Positions 49,292 to 61,167 are shown, counted from the first letter of the stretch. The stretch: DNA of 64,000 nucleotides from Sisyra terminalis (GCA_958496175.1 OY292278.1:42470001-42534000), one strand, 5' to 3'. Notes: generated by a model from the letters alone, not told the origin. Program-made: numbers and translations.

Positions 49292-50293
49292 TTAAAAGAA
49301 TTTTTAAATAAGTGTTAATCAATAGTTCTCATTGAAAAATAAAATTTCAAACGTAATCATTGAAATCTCCATCGATATTTATTTTGTTTTACTTATTACG
49401 AATCATAAATTTATAGATTTCTTTAAAACAAGATTTGGATGATTTATAATCGAAACACTCCATTAAAAAAATTTCGAATGGATTAAAACGATTTGACGCC
49501 AAAAATCGTACTATCAATTTTATGTGACACATGGGCTATAATTTTAAAATATTAAAGTGTTTATGGTTTGATCAATTCGATTAATAATCAATAAAAATCC
49601 CGCATTCATTGATCTTTTTTTTTCCTTCTAAATTTGTAATCCGGTTCATCACTATACACCAAAAGCCAAAAAAAAAAAAAAAGAAAGTTTCTGTGTTCGT
49701 ACCAATTTTTTGATGTGATATTGAAATATAGATCAGTTCTTTTAGTGACAACCGCAATTTTTTTTTCTTGTAGGAAAAAATTAGTGCAATGAATCAAGTT
49801 ATTAGGCATTTAAATGTTTGTAGAAGTGTTTAGAGTTGAAATTGAATGGGTTTTGTTGTATGCAATTAGATAGTTAATGTTTATTGTGGGTAAATATTTG
49901 GTTTGGAATGAAGACAGTGAAGTGGTTTCACTTTCCTTGAGGATGCAAAATGGAAATTGTGTTTTGGATGGTATCTTTCGAGGAATGGGAATTGAAATTT
50001 TCGATTTTATTAGATCGCCAATGAATGATGGAAGGTTCGATGAAAATCGGTGGTGCATTTGAATGAAATGTGACGAAGACGAGGAAGAAGTTACAGGTGG
50101 CCGCCATCGCCACCGCCACCATCACATAAGGCATATATGTGTATGAAAACGGGGTTATTGCCGTCGCCGTACACCTTGAGCCTGAGAAAGCGGTCCAAGT
50201 AAAAGAGCCTTCAGGCATTCATTACATATATCCGTTGGACCCAAATTCTGTTCTTGAAGACCGGTCGGCAGCATGCTGGTGGGGCTTGAATAA
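49292..50293 (+). other. Upstream region of Osiris gene 2
   Basis: The first 600 bp are AT-rich without features. From about 50085 the composition becomes GC-rich (a GCC/ACC-type block at 50096-50123), and a palindrome CAGCATGCTG lies at 50269-50278 close to GACCGGTC at 50258-50265. This is probably the gene's proximal regulatory region. No binding factor is claimed. Confidence 0.35.
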
Positions 50294-50300
50294 TATAAAT
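50294..50300 (+). promoter_or_regulatory. TATA box candidate for Osiris gene 2
   Basis: TATAAAT lies about 31-34 bp before initiator-like GCATC/TCACA at 50323-50330, leaving a 5' UTR of about 100 nt. An ACAGTGC initiator-like site at 50401 is an alternative without a properly spaced TATA. Confidence 0.4.
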
Positions 50301-50426
50301 TGTCCGACCACATCTCACCGAAGCATCACAATCATTTTGTAACGCACGCGTCTAGTTCGGTCTCGATCCCGTTCATCCATATATCAGATTCATTACGAAA
50401 ACAGTGCAAAGACGCCAAAATTAGTA

Positions 50427-51320
50427 ATGGCTTTCTGGAAATTGGTTGGTGTTTTCATATCAGCCGTTGTGCTGTGCAGTCATGCCCTACCTGCCGAGCA
50501 GGGTGAGGCTCGTGCCCTCCATTCCCGCAATGCAATCCAGACCGAAAACGATCTCATGGATAGTATCTACGCTGATTGCTTACGCAAGGATTCAGTGTCA
50601 TGCGTCAAATACAAGTTGTTCACTTTCGTCGACAAAATGCTCGGCCAAAAGGATACGTTCAGCCTAACGGAAGGAGTAACCGTCGTTAAGACTGCAGGCG
50701 CCGAAGGCGAAGGTGCCCCCCGAGCTGTTTCCGGAGACGAATCAATCGAATCGTTGATCCTCAGCCGTGTACAACGATTCCTCGAAACCCACACCCTGAA
50801 AGTTGACCTGAAAGGAAGCGATGTCGTCAATGCAATCAGCTCGACCGGTCGTGCTCTGGAAGACGTCTACGTCAACCTCACCGAAGACGATTCCCAAGTT
50901 GGAGAAGAAAGCCGTGGTAAGAAAAAGAAGGCCCAGAAAATCTTAGGACCACTCCTAGCCGCCGTTGCCCTCAAAGCTGCCGCTCTTCTACCATTGGTCC
51001 TCGGAGCTATCGCTCTCATCGCCGGAAAAGCCCTCCTAATCGGTAAAATCGCTTTAGTCCTTTCCGCCATCATTGGTCTCAAGAAACTCTTGGGACAACA
51101 AAAACACGTCACCTATGAAGTGGTATCACATCCTCATCACACATCCAGTCACGTAAGTCACGACGCCTACAGCGCCATCGGCGGTGGTTCCGGCTACTCA
51201 AGCGACGTCAGCGGTGGCTATTCGGGCGGCGGAAGTTCCGGTCATGGTGGATGGGGTCGAGCGATCGATGCGCAAGACCTCGCATACAAAGCTCAACAAC
51301 CCAAAGCCGTACCACAATAG
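50427..51320 (+). CDS. Osiris family protein (DUF1676), gene 2, single exon
   Basis: Uninterrupted 297-codon frame with GC-rich codon use well above the flanks. Seen: signal peptide 1-20 (MAFWKLVGVFISAVVLCSHA), and the two-cysteine motif with C51 and C59 (DCLRKDSVSC), followed by KYKLFTFVDKML and LTEGVTVVKT, typical of the DUF1676 region. An Asp/Glu-rich linker leads to basic RGKKKK (163-168), then a long Ala/Leu hydrophobic segment at about 172-220. The tail is His/Ser/Gly-rich, with AQDLAY at 282-287. Length and layout are standard for the family. Osiris proteins act in the secretory pathway of epidermal and tracheal cells during cuticle formation. Gene 1 lies 46 kb upstream on the same strand. 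The family is normally clustered, and this pair probably belongs to that cluster. The specific Osi number could not be assigned. The first ATG is used because it starts the signal peptide. Confidence 0.95.
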   Translation: MAFWKLVGVFISAVVLCSHALPAEQGEARALHSRNAIQTENDLMDSIYADCLRKDSVSCVKYKLFTFVDKMLGQKDTFSLTEGVTVVKTAGAEGEGAPRAVSGDESIESLILSRVQRFLETHTLKVDLKGSDVVNAISSTGRALEDVYVNLTEDDSQVGEESRGKKKKAQKILGPLLAAVALKAAALLPLVLGAIALIAGKALLIGKIALVLSAIIGLKKLLGQQKHVTYEVVSHPHHTSSHVSHDAYSAIGGGSGYSSDVSGGYSGGGSSGHGGWGRAIDAQDLAYKAQQPKAVPQ

Positions 51321-52003
51321 ATTAAAACAGAGACAGAACGTGTCTCGACATATCTCGGCTTTAGATAGAAAGTATTTTCTCTCTCTTCCTCTAATTTTTT
51401 TTTCGAAATAATTGATCAAATAATATTAATAACTCAACAATCTACCGCCCTCAACTGTTCCATGTAAAAAAAAAGTAACTCTTTTTGCACCTAATGAGAA
51501 TTGGGCTTCGCGGAAATTGCGACCAGATTCCCAATACCAGTCAGTACCTAAAACGAAAATACTCGAACCGTAAGGAAGCACATTCGCTCATCAACCATGA
51601 ATATTTAATATTTATTAGTATTTATTATTTAAGTAATTATATTAATTTTAACGAAAGGCTATGAGTTGTATATTATTTAAATTATTTGCGCGTTTTTTGT
51701 TTATTTTCTTTCTTTTTTTTTTTAGAACATATACGACCAAAAAGACGACCGACTGTTTTTTGTTTTACAGAGCTTTTTTTTTCACTTGTTTCTTTGAAAG
51801 ACTTCCAAATTGCACAAACCCTCTTATTTGTGCAACCCTAATTGTATTTATTTAATGGTATTTTATATATGTTCTTGCAAAAGACATAGCAATTTAGTGA
51901 TTTTTTTTCTACGTCAACTACTTTATTATTTTTTTTTTTATATGACTCAAGACTCTTGACTTTGACTATAATGTATATGTTTACGTTGTTATATTTTTGT
52001 TTT

Positions 52004-52009
52004 AATAAA
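52004..52009 (+). terminator. Candidate polyadenylation signal for Osiris gene 2
   Basis: AATAAA about 685 bp after the stop, followed by a T-rich stretch. No earlier exact AATAAA was noticed between the stop codon and this site. Unproven. Confidence 0.35.
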
Positions 52010-53260
52010 ACAAGATTTTTTGTAAAAAATGAACTTATGATTTATTATTTCTATCATTTAATTCCTAAAAAATTATAACTACAACTTAGACTTGAGATAA
52101 TTAGCTTATGCCATATGACCTACACAACGATAAAAATTGGCTTAATGCATTAATTTGGCTGGCACTCATTGGATTTTTCAACCTAATATTTATAATTTAT
52201 TTTCACTCATTAATCTCATTAACCATTTTTTTTTCATACTGTACTTGTTTTCTGCTGTTTTTCAAATGAACCAACCAATAAAATTCATAAATCTAGCAGT
52301 GGACGAGTGTAGGGCATATTACGACCTCAATTTCTATGTTTCATATGTTTATATATGTTTCGTGCATCTTTTAACGTAATTGTCTTTGATTATATTTACT
52401 TGAAATTAGTAATTTGCTTCGCATCTTTCCTCTTTACATTATTATACCAACACTAATTTGCTATGTTGTTAAATATGCTATTTGTTCTTGCTGACAATAT
52501 GAAGTAGTAAATTATCAACTTTTACATTTCCCAGAGACAAAAATTTGATACAGAAAGTCACCTTAATTTGTAATTGTAACTAAATCGGATGTAATGATAG
52601 TAATTTATTGGTAAATTCTATGTAGGCACAGAAAGTACTCCAAATAAATAAAACATGACATTACTATGGAAAAATGAGACTATAATCTATTTAACGAAAA
52701 CTAACAATCAAATTTTCTATTGTTTGAATGGTTTTGTGATTTCTTATTTGCATATTTTGGCATAAATTTAAATTTTTAAATTGAAAAGTTTTTCTTTTAT
52801 AGTTTAAAAGATACACATTAAAATTAAATATTTCATGAAGATCACTTAAAAATACCATAGAATCTCATTAACTTTAGACTTCATTGATATTAAATATGTG
52901 AGTAAAATTCAATTTTTTGAACTGATATTTTCTTCTTCAATAGATCAATAAATCAGTATATAATTCGAAGTACAAATAAAACTTTTAACTGAAGAAAAAA
53001 TGGAACTATCCGGATTGATAACTGATCACCTGAATTTAAAAAAAAAATAATGATTTCCTTCAGAGAATGGGGCTCAACTGGAAAAGATTAAATAGGAAAT
53101 TAAAAATTGCGTCTATGGGGAATTCAAGAACACAAAAATTGGAAAAAAATCACCATAGATCCTAGCTATGTTTAAATCTATTTGTTTTTCACATCCACAG
53201 GAGAAACTCTTCAGAAAAATATGAAGTGTTTGAAATTAAAAGATGTCTATAAAAATCATG
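52010..53260. other. AT-rich intergenic, no gene seen
   Basis: Nothing recognisable. Confidence 0.4.
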
Positions 53261-53320
53261 CAATACGCTGATAATTTTGTATTGTTGGTGAAAATAAAAA
53301 TAGAATTACTATTGAGGTGA
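53261..53320 (+). pseudogene. Reverse transcriptase motif relic
   Basis: Encodes KIMQYADNFVLLVK, matching the catalytic QYADD.VLL motif of LINE reverse transcriptases with the second Asp changed to Asn. The flanks (53040-53260 and 53320-53470) are probably more of the same relic but cannot be aligned by eye. Confidence 0.4.
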
Positions 53321-53529
53321 AATTGTATTATTTTCGGATATTAATCGAAGCTTATGGAATGGGTCAAAAGTGTTACACAAATTTTTCTAATTTCAAAGAT
53401 TTTCTAATCTCAAAGTCAAATTTTTAAGAAAAATCATAATCAACCACCAAAGATGGACGAAGATACTCGTACCATCGGACCATCGAATTAAAGAAAATTG
53501 CGAATAATAAAAATTAAAATGTTACCTTC

Positions 53530-53640
53530 AATTTGATATGGTTCCTAGGATTTGAGGAATTTTTTACTGTTAATAATTGGCTCTTTATTTTTTGCTTTTG
53601 CAACGTTTCGCAGTTAATTTTTGCTTTTTCAAGCCATTAT
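53530..53640 (-). repeat. Decayed arm with hammerhead-like core remnant
   Basis: Minus strand at 53600-53636: CTTGAAAA, GCA...TGC hairpin, GAAACGTTGC. It is related to family F (36289-36766), but the CUGANGA half is destroyed. Included as an example of an inactivated copy. Confidence 0.5.
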
Positions 53641-53677
53641 AATTAACAAACTATATGTATAAAGAATAAGTTATAAC

Positions 53678-54626
53678 TAGACATCGGATTATATGCACAA
53701 AATACCAAAGTATGCATGCAAACATGCACTAAAAAAGGATGAAATTTGCACAAAATATGCACAATCAAAAAACCATTTATTTTTAGAATTCACGTTTATT
53801 TTCACATTACTTTTACCTTAATATATATAATTCTTCTGTACTTATCTACAGTACTGAATATCTCCTAAGCCGCCAGACCTATTCTCCTGAAATTTTCTGT
53901 GTATTTAAATGGGAACTTGGATGATTTAGATCCACAATTGGTCCTTATAGATAAAAAGGTGAAACGCTGAAAATTATCTTTCGTCGTCAACTTACGTTAC
54001 TGGACTGAATTTGAAATTTGGCGGAATTTCCGGTGATCTCTTCAGAAGTCCCGTTGATAAATGCATCAATTTTCTTTATTCCTTCATGACGGGGGTTTTT
54101 ATACAAAACTGCATTTCATTTGCCACAAATTTATTACAATAGTTTACTCGAAAGGGTGTTATTTTGTTTAATCATTTTTTCGAATATTTCCATGGATTTG
54201 CACAGAAGAATGTTTCTAGTTTCTCAATTGCATCGAGTATATTGCGGAAATGTGTTACATTAAGATCAATATTTTTTTTGATTGAAGAATCCTCAAATGA
54301 AAGCTTGCATGAATTGATGGCAATGATGTCTGATTTTTCAAATTTTTCAACTACTTCTTTTATGGCTTCAAAATTTTCAGCATAAAACATTACAGTTTTC
54401 TGTTAAGCTAATATTAGTTCTGGGGGTAGTACTACGATTGGTAATTGGTCTTTGTATGCTTATATTCGCGATAGTGCTTTTGAAAAAAAAAAAACTTTTT
54501 TTTTGTAGAATAAATCAATTTATTGACTGTCAATGAAAAAGTACCAAAATATGCAATAACGCTATAGAAAAAAAATTATATGCGTTTGCATATGCAAACA
54601 TGCAAATGCATATAATCCGATGTCTA
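53678..54626 (-). mobile_element. hAT element, 949 bp, perfect 8-bp TSD, transposase remnant
   Basis: Terminal inverted repeats TAGACATCGGATTATATGCA match at both ends, and the 8-bp duplication GTTATAAC (53670-53677 and 54627-54634) is perfect and fits nTnnnnAn. Inside, a minus-strand frame of about 72 codons (54390-54172: AENFEAIKEVVEKFEKSDII, then THFRNILDAIEKLE) resembles the helical C-terminal part of decayed hAT transposases found in CGGBP1-like elements, but this match is by eye only. Too short to be autonomous. Confidence 0.82.
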
Positions 54627-54634
54627 GTTATAAC

Positions 54635-56563
54635 AATGTCATTTATGTAGAAATCTTAATCTTATGATATCTTGAAATCTTATCCTAGGAAAATTGAAAG
54701 TTAAACTCCAACAACAGTACATAAAATGCAATGTGTGAATTGTCTCAATGCATCAATCGGAAAATTAAATCTCCAGAAAACAAGACATAAATTTTCAAAA
54801 GATTTTTCAATGTAATACTGGAGAAAAATAGGAAAATATAATAGGTGGATCGAAGTTGAGCATTTTTTTCTTAATTTTCTTTCCTGTTTCTTAAATTTAA
54901 AAGTGGCTGTAAGAAGAAATAAATAAATCCAAACTTACTTTTACAGCAATTTTTAATTTTTTTACAACTATTTGAGCACATTTATTTATAAATTAGGTTA
55001 ATATCTTATCCAATATTGCTGTTAACCTTCTTCGTCTCATTAACGTAAATTTTGTATCCATCTATCATCCATCGTACCATCTTCGTAAAATTTACTTCCA
55101 AAAATTTTTTTTCCAATAAGACCTCAACGAAGATCATAAAAGACGAGGTCAAGGCAATTACCTAACCATTTTCATAAATATTTTATTACTTAATATAATT
55201 ATAAGTAACCGATCGGAAGAATTAATAACTGAAGAAGAAAATTAGTTTCCGTTTCGTTAATTATATTTTCTTTTAACATCCAAGAAGGTAAAAGTAACAT
55301 TAAAAATCGAAAGGATTTATCTTCCAAAAAAACAGCCCAAAAAAAATAGTTTTTTGTCATAATTTTCTCACAATAATTTCCAATAGTTTGAGGGAAATTA
55401 ACGATCAATTTCCTTTGTCATGTTCTAGTTCACAAAAAAAAATTGTTTCTCCGACGAAAAGTCTTCATATTTCCTTTGTAATTACAGTTATTTTCAGAAT
55501 CAAAATCACCGATGCATTAATTAAAACTGGTAACTAAGTAATGATAATAATAAGTAAAATTGTAATGAAATACGGGTTGGCATCATCAAGTCTTAATTCT
55601 CGAGCAGCTCGAATATTCATGGAGCAAAGTGTATTTGTAATAGATTCGAAAAAAATAAAATAAAATGGTTAATTGATTTTTTTATGATTATGCGTCGTCT
55701 TTGTTGTGATTGGTGAAGAAAACTTTCACATGATGATGATTTTTTATTATGTAGATTTATTATGTAAGAAGCACCTTTTCAATGGATTTACTCTACCACG
55801 ACTTATAGTAGCCATGAAAATTATATTTGTACGCATTGGTTTGCTGGAGTAATTGAAATAAAACGTTTCCGTACTATTTCACGTGAGTAATTCTTTCCTC
55901 AATGTTTCAAAACATTGAACTTGACTTTTACGAAATATATTTATTTTTTCATCGAATTAGAAATACAAATTATCATTCATTTGACTGTGAAAACCTAATA
56001 CTTCTACGTCTCTAATCCAAAATGTGATAAATCAACAACCGTTACTCCCTATTTCCATACTTTGACCCTCAAACTGAAAATTTCATTTTCAAAAATTCAC
56101 AAACTTTCTTATAATATTTGAAGCGCATTTATTCGTTAATGTCATCCGTAAAATTAAAAACTATTTTCACTTACTTTTCACGTTTTTTTTCCCCGAAAAA
56201 AAATCTATTTTGTTCAAATCTCAAAAGAGACGAATTCTTCAAATAAAGAAACGTTTATTCATATTGAATTAAGTGTGAAATTAAATTCTGATAAGAAAAA
56301 AAAAGTTAAAAAGGTTTCGATTCGATTTGTGCATTGAAATTTTCTTTGTAAATGAATAACCCAATTAAAAAAATATTTATACAGATAAATGCATTTTAGA
56401 CCTTATCGTGTACTATCAGGTTGGAGCGGACTTAACTGTTATATTAAAATAATATTAATAAATATTCAAACGTATATGTGTGTACAGTAAATATACGACT
56501 ATTGCTATGGCAGCATTGATATATTTCGTGTCTTAAAGGTATCTATGATACCGTTTGATTATA
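54635..56563. other. AT-rich intergenic, no gene seen
   Basis: Nothing recognisable in either strand. Confidence 0.4.
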
Positions 56564-56932
56564 CAGGTGTCTCGAAAGTCAGCATTATGTTTTTTAAACT
56601 TGGATTATTTTTATGACATGTTGAAATCTTTGTAATAAAAAATCAAGAAAAAAAAAAGTAACTAAACCAACAATTAAAGGTAGACGAGGTTAAAAAGTTT
56701 GATTTTCAGGAAGTAAAAGACATGAGAAATACCATTTTGCTAGGAATGCACTTTTGATATAGTTACAGTTGTTTTACATGATTTTTTTTATTTTACGCAG
56801 AATATATTTTGCGATTTATCTTTAATTTTTATAAGAAATAGAAAATTAAAATTTCTTTAAATTCATAAGGTCCCAGTAGTTGGAAATCAGAAAATCAATT
56901 CATCAACGATCAATGTCTCCTATTTTTTAAGG

Positions 56933-57065
56933 CAGCGGTTCCTAACCTTTTTCATCGCGGTGCAATTTTCGGACAGTATTATATTTTAGTATTCCTTCAT
57001 TAAATTAAAAAACAAAAAACAAACTTTTTCAAATGGGACCGCGGACCACAGATTAGGAAACAATG
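56933..57065. mobile_element. hAT-type MITE, 133 bp, perfect 8-bp TSD
   Basis: It starts CAGCGGTTCCTAACCTTTTT and ends (reversed) CATTGTTTCCTAATCTGTGG. Flanks TTTTAAGG at 56925-56932 and 57066-57073 are identical. The ends are related to the MITE at 26936-27130 but shorter inside. No coding capacity. Confidence 0.88.
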
Positions 57066-57119
57066 TTTTAAGGTATATGCCAAATGGTTGGCAAATGAAT
57101 CCACTAAAGAATATAGAGA

Positions 57120-57190
57120 CTTTGCAATAGGTGAACAAATCATTCAGGTTTACAATTACTGTGACAATCTGGTACTATTGATTGAAACTG
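57120..57190 (+). pseudogene. Reverse transcriptase motif relic
   Basis: EQIIQVYNYCDNLVLLIET resembles the hQI..YADDlvLlaeT motif of CR1/RTE-like LINE reverse transcriptases, with both catalytic positions altered. The rest of 57074-57435 is probably more of this relic. Confidence 0.4.
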
Positions 57191-57436
57191 ATTAGAAGGT
57201 ATTAGTATTAGGTATTCGAAGAGAGGGAAACCCCAATATGAAGATCATACAACTATAAAACGTGGTCCAATTTTAATATTGAATGTTATATTTCACCAAT
57301 GATGGAAAAATCGCGAATTTTTGCGAAAACTGTGTTCAGCAGTAAAAAAAATCTTTTGGTTGGAGAATTGAGGTTCAAACTTTGAAAGCAGTTGCTAGAA
57401 CTCTATCGAGAGTGGCGTCATATGGATTGGAAATTC

Positions 57437-57545
57437 AGAACCAAAGAAAAACAAGAAATGAAATATCTGGAGAACTTTAAAATTGGCTTAGGAAAAGAAG
57501 AGAGAAAATTAAATAGGCAAATTAAGTCAATAAAAATGGGAGTAA
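57437..57545 (+). repeat. Direct repeat, copy 1
   Basis: GAACCAAAGAAAAACAAG.AATG, ATATCTGGAGAACTTTAAAA and AAAAGAAGAGAGAAAATTA recur at 57984-58088. It may be part of an old LINE tail. The mariner fragment begins exactly where this copy ends. Confidence 0.65.
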
Positions 57546-57670
57546 GCCGCATGTGAAAATATTTCCAATTTCAATGCCTCCAGCCAATTCTTTACTTGTT
57601 TTTTTCTAGGTGCCCAGGGGAATTACAGTGCAGCAAACTCACTTAGTATTGTCTATTTTGATATTCTAAC
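57538..57670 (-). pseudogene. mariner transposase fragment
   Basis: Minus strand: LHCNSPGHLEKNK, then a stop and frame breaks. It aligns at nucleotide level with 6620-6760 (AGTAAGCCGCAT; CAGGGGAATTACA; TTGTCTATTTTGATATT). It covers only the region around the second catalytic Asp, with the same NSPGH change. Confidence 0.7.
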
Positions 57671-57983
57671 CGCTTCTTGAAGCGGTAGAAAAAGCTTGGT
57701 ATGGTGTAAAATAATTATAAGACGGCAAATTTACGCTATTAAAACAAAGAACCCGTATTTTTACATCTAAATAGTGCCATTTATTTTCAGAAGACTTGCG
57801 TATTATCACCCAAGAGTAGTAGTAAGTGAGGATTTTTAATTAACTATTTAGTTGGGGAATAATTTGTTGCGTTTTTACCAAAGACTTTTATTTAAACAAA
57901 AGTCAATAGTCACAACAATATATTAATTGGTTTTGTAATCGTTGTTGTTATTTATAGTCTCCTTCCACCTCTTGACCAATTGA

Positions 57984-58088
57984 GAGAACCAAAGAAATAC
58001 AAGGAATGAAATATCTGGAGAACTTTAAAATTAGAGGAAAAGAAGAGAGAAAATTACATAAGTAAATTAAGTCACAAATATGGATGGA
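57984..58088 (+). repeat. Direct repeat, copy 2
   Basis: Near copy of 57437-57545 with small indels, again ending at GGAGTAAG. Between 58089 and 58683 I see no gene. Confidence 0.65.
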
Positions 58089-58694
58089 GTAAGAAGAGTT
58101 TGCAGAAGAAGAACTGCCTTCGGTATGGAGGCAAGAGTGACAAGAAGAAAGTCTTTCTAGATTCACTACATTATAAGAGGAAAAGGATCCATATTTAATT
58201 TTGTAGAGCACCAACTGACCACCTAAAATCATTTCTTTCCAGAATTCCGTTCCAGGATAAAACCAAAACTAGTACAAATTTAACACCCAGAACGTTTAAA
58301 TATGAGGAACAAATTCTGGACTTCTAGCCTCTCAAAATCTAATCATGAGTCTTCCTCGGTGTTCCATTCTTAAGCAAGTCAGGATAATTTGGTCCGCTTT
58401 GCACCTACTAGCTGCCTTGTAATCCGATTTTCCTAATTTTACTTTCAATTTCCTAAGATGAGCTTTCGTTATATTCCATTTCTTTTGTCAAGTCCTGGAA
58501 GTCATGGCAATGACCTTCGCCATTTCTAGGATATTGATGTTGTTTGTTTAATGTCCATTCCAGGAAAATCGTCTAAATTAAAAGAGATTTGGGTTTGTAA
58601 GTTTTCTTATTTAGGAGCTTATTTTGTTAGGGATAATGCTTGTACGTTTGATGACTTAAATGGTGAAGTTGGTTTTTAGCTTTAAGATTCAAAG

Positions 58695-59736
58695 AATATT
58701 GCCACTCAGTATTTATAGACATAAGCCAGGCGTTCGAAAGGGTTTTGGTTTGGTATGCCTCACCTCTGGAAACTATTCAGATCGTATCTTCAGGATCGAT
58801 TCTTTAATACAAGAGTAGGCCATGAGTGCTCTGACTCCTTTCCGATTAAATCGGGAGTAGCTCAAGGTAATGTTTTAGGGCCCCTACTATACTTATTATA
58901 TACCTCGGATCTGCCTACCACAGATAACACCTTGACGGGGACATTCGGACGATACGGTGCGGACAATACGGTGATTATGGCTACTCACGAGGACGCCGTA
59001 ATTGCCTCTCAGTACCTTCAGCACCATTTAAACCTACTGGGCACTTGGGCTGAAAAATAGAAAATCACTATCAATAAGTCCAAATCAGTCCAAGTGACCT
59101 TTACTCTCAGGAAAGGAACGAGCCCCCCGGTCAATCTGGACTCAACTGAGATCCTATCGTCCGACACCGTCAAATACCTTGGTGTTCATCTGGACAGGAG
59201 GCTGACCTGGAAATCTCACATCATCCAAAAACAAAAATACATCAACAAGAGGTTCAAACAGTATTACTGGTTGTTGGGTAGGGGCTCTAAACTTTCCCTT
59301 GAGGATAAACTACGTATATACAAAGCAGTAATAGTGCCAATCTGATCGTACGGTATTGAGCTGTGGGGCTCTGCCAGCAAGTCAAGCATTAAATTAATCG
59401 AGGCCACCCAATCAAAGATCCTGATACAGTTGGCAGATGCTCCATGGTATGTCACAAATGAGACTCTCCGAAGAGACTTACACATCTCATCAGTCACCGA
59501 CTCCATTACCGTACGTACCACCAATCATTTTGGAAAGTTGAGTCAACACTCAAATCCCCTGATTCCGTTACTTTTGGAGCACCAAAATGAAAGAAGGCTA
59601 AAAAGAAAAGTGCCTAGTGATCAAGTAGAGGCATAGGGAGATTTCTCCACTGGGAGTGATCTACATCACGTCAGCTCCGGTCATCAAATCGGATTATAGG
59701 ACCTAGATCCTGATGGCCAATTTATATATAAAAAAA
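58695..59736 (+). pseudogene. jockey-like LINE copy C, 5'-truncated, with 11-bp TSD
   Basis: Identical flanks AAGATTCAAAG (58684-58694 and 59737-59747) and an A-tail mark a classic 5'-truncated LINE insertion. RT pieces: VFIDISQAFERV, then a deletion, FRSYLQDRFFNTRVG, SGVAQGNVLGPLLYLLYTSD, and a catalytic region rearranged to GTFGRYGADNTVIM in place of GTYADDTVIM. After an internal stop come KSVQVTFTLRKG, KYLGVHLDRRLTWKSHI, YKAVIVPI, a stop, SYGIELWGSAS, LADAPWYVTNETLRRDL and LLEHQNERRLKRK. A short 3' UTR follows the stop near 59634. Confidence 0.88.
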
Positions 59737-59747
59737 AAGATTCAAAG

Positions 59748-60205
59748 TATTGAAACTTAACGACGTATACGTATAGATTGTGAAGAAATGCTTCAGAAAA
59801 AAGAAGAAGACGGATTGAAAATCTGAAATTTTTAAAAGGAAGAATGGTCTGTCAAATGGATAAACGACGTTAGAAGGAAGAATTTAATTAAATCAGGCAG
59901 AATTTGGGAAGAAAATTGTAGTTAATTTATACGTACATGTTTCTATAGAACTTACATGCAGATTTCTTTCTATTTGGTCTCTATTAAAAATTATTGTCTT
60001 CTCATTATATTAGGAAAACTTAAGGAAGATAAAACAAGATGACGATCCTTTATTTTAATGAACCAATAGGTGTGAAGCCAATCTATTAAGCCATAGATGA
60101 ATTTTTGCTAGAACTCTGGTGACTTTAATGACATCTGTTTTAATCTACTCCAACGTAAGCTAAATTACTTTAAATTCAAAAGGAAACTATTTCAAGATTA
60201 CCAAT
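59748..60205. other. Intergenic between two LINE insertions, no gene seen
   Basis: Nothing recognisable. Confidence 0.4.
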
Positions 60206-60216
60206 TATGAATATAT

Positions 60217-61167
60217 TTTTTCCCTGTTTTCATAAATTTGCAATCTGTCCTTGGACAATGAGCAAATCTGATCTACGTCCGCGCTCTATATTGACTCTAT
60301 ATTGAGTCAAATCAGTTCCTTGAACTTACTCCCTGTGAGGCAATTCCAGAAACGTGTAGCGCTTCAGTCTATTGTTCTCTCGCTGATCGCCAGGTGATTG
60401 GCATGGTCTTCCAGTCTTTTTTGATATTTTTGGCTGAGTCTGGCGATCTCTTCCCTCACGGTGGCCACCTTCAGGTCTTTATGTATGTCGTGGTTAGTGA
60501 TATACCATGGGGCGTTCGTAATGAGCCTGAGTGTCTTAGACTGAAAGCGCTGGATGATATCCACATTGGAGTTGCTAGTTGTTCCCCACAATTGGATGCC
60601 GTAAGTCCAGACTGGCTTCAGAATTACTTTGTATATCAGTAGTTTATTGTCCAGGGACAATTGCGACCTCCAACCAATCAGCCACTGCAGTTGACGGCGT
60701 TTGGCTTTAAGCTGGTCTCTTTTGGCAGCTATATGTCTCCGCCACGTTAGTCTTCTGTCCAAGTGCATTCCGAGATACTTGACTTCTGTCGCCTGCGGCA
60801 CCTGATGGTTGTTGAGGTATACCGGTGGACAGGAATCTCGCCGAGTAGTGAATGTCACATGAACAGATTTGGCTTCATTGACTTTTATTTGCCATTTATT
60901 AGGCCATGGTTCCAGATCGTTGAGGGTTCTTTGTAATTTTTCGGTCGCAACCTGTGGGTATTGATCTGTCGCCATGATCGCAGTGTCGTCTGCATACGTT
61001 GCAATTATTTCATTGTCAGTAATGGGCAGATCTGCCGTATAAATTAGGTACAGTATGGGTCTCAATATGATACCTTGTGGCACCCCAGCACCAACCAGGT
61101 GGAGTCCCGATTGATCTTCGTTGTAGCTGACAAAGAATTTTCTATCCTTCAAATAGGATTGGAGGAC
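60217..61167 (-). pseudogene. jockey-like LINE copy D, 5'-truncated, with 11-bp TSD and intact YADD
   Basis: Flanks TATGAATATAT (60206-60216 and 61168-61178) are identical, and a T-run next to the lower one marks the A-tail. On the minus strand the frame is open for about 260 codons: LQSYLKDRKFFVSYN, AGVPQGIILRPILYLIYTAD, intact TYADDTAIMAT, WQIKVNEAKSVHVTFTTRRD, KYLGMHLDRRLTWRRHI, YKVILKPVWTYGIQLWG, RFQSKTLRLITNAPWYI, DIHKDLKVATVREEI and HANHLAISERTID, stop at 60364. This is the best-preserved RT here, but it lacks the endonuclease and the N-terminal half of RT, so it cannot act alone. Confidence 0.92.

Noticed and set aside
49928..51419. Several overlapping frames on both strands around Osiris gene 2
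   Set aside because: Shadows of the GC-rich coding exon and of its promoter; none shows a domain.
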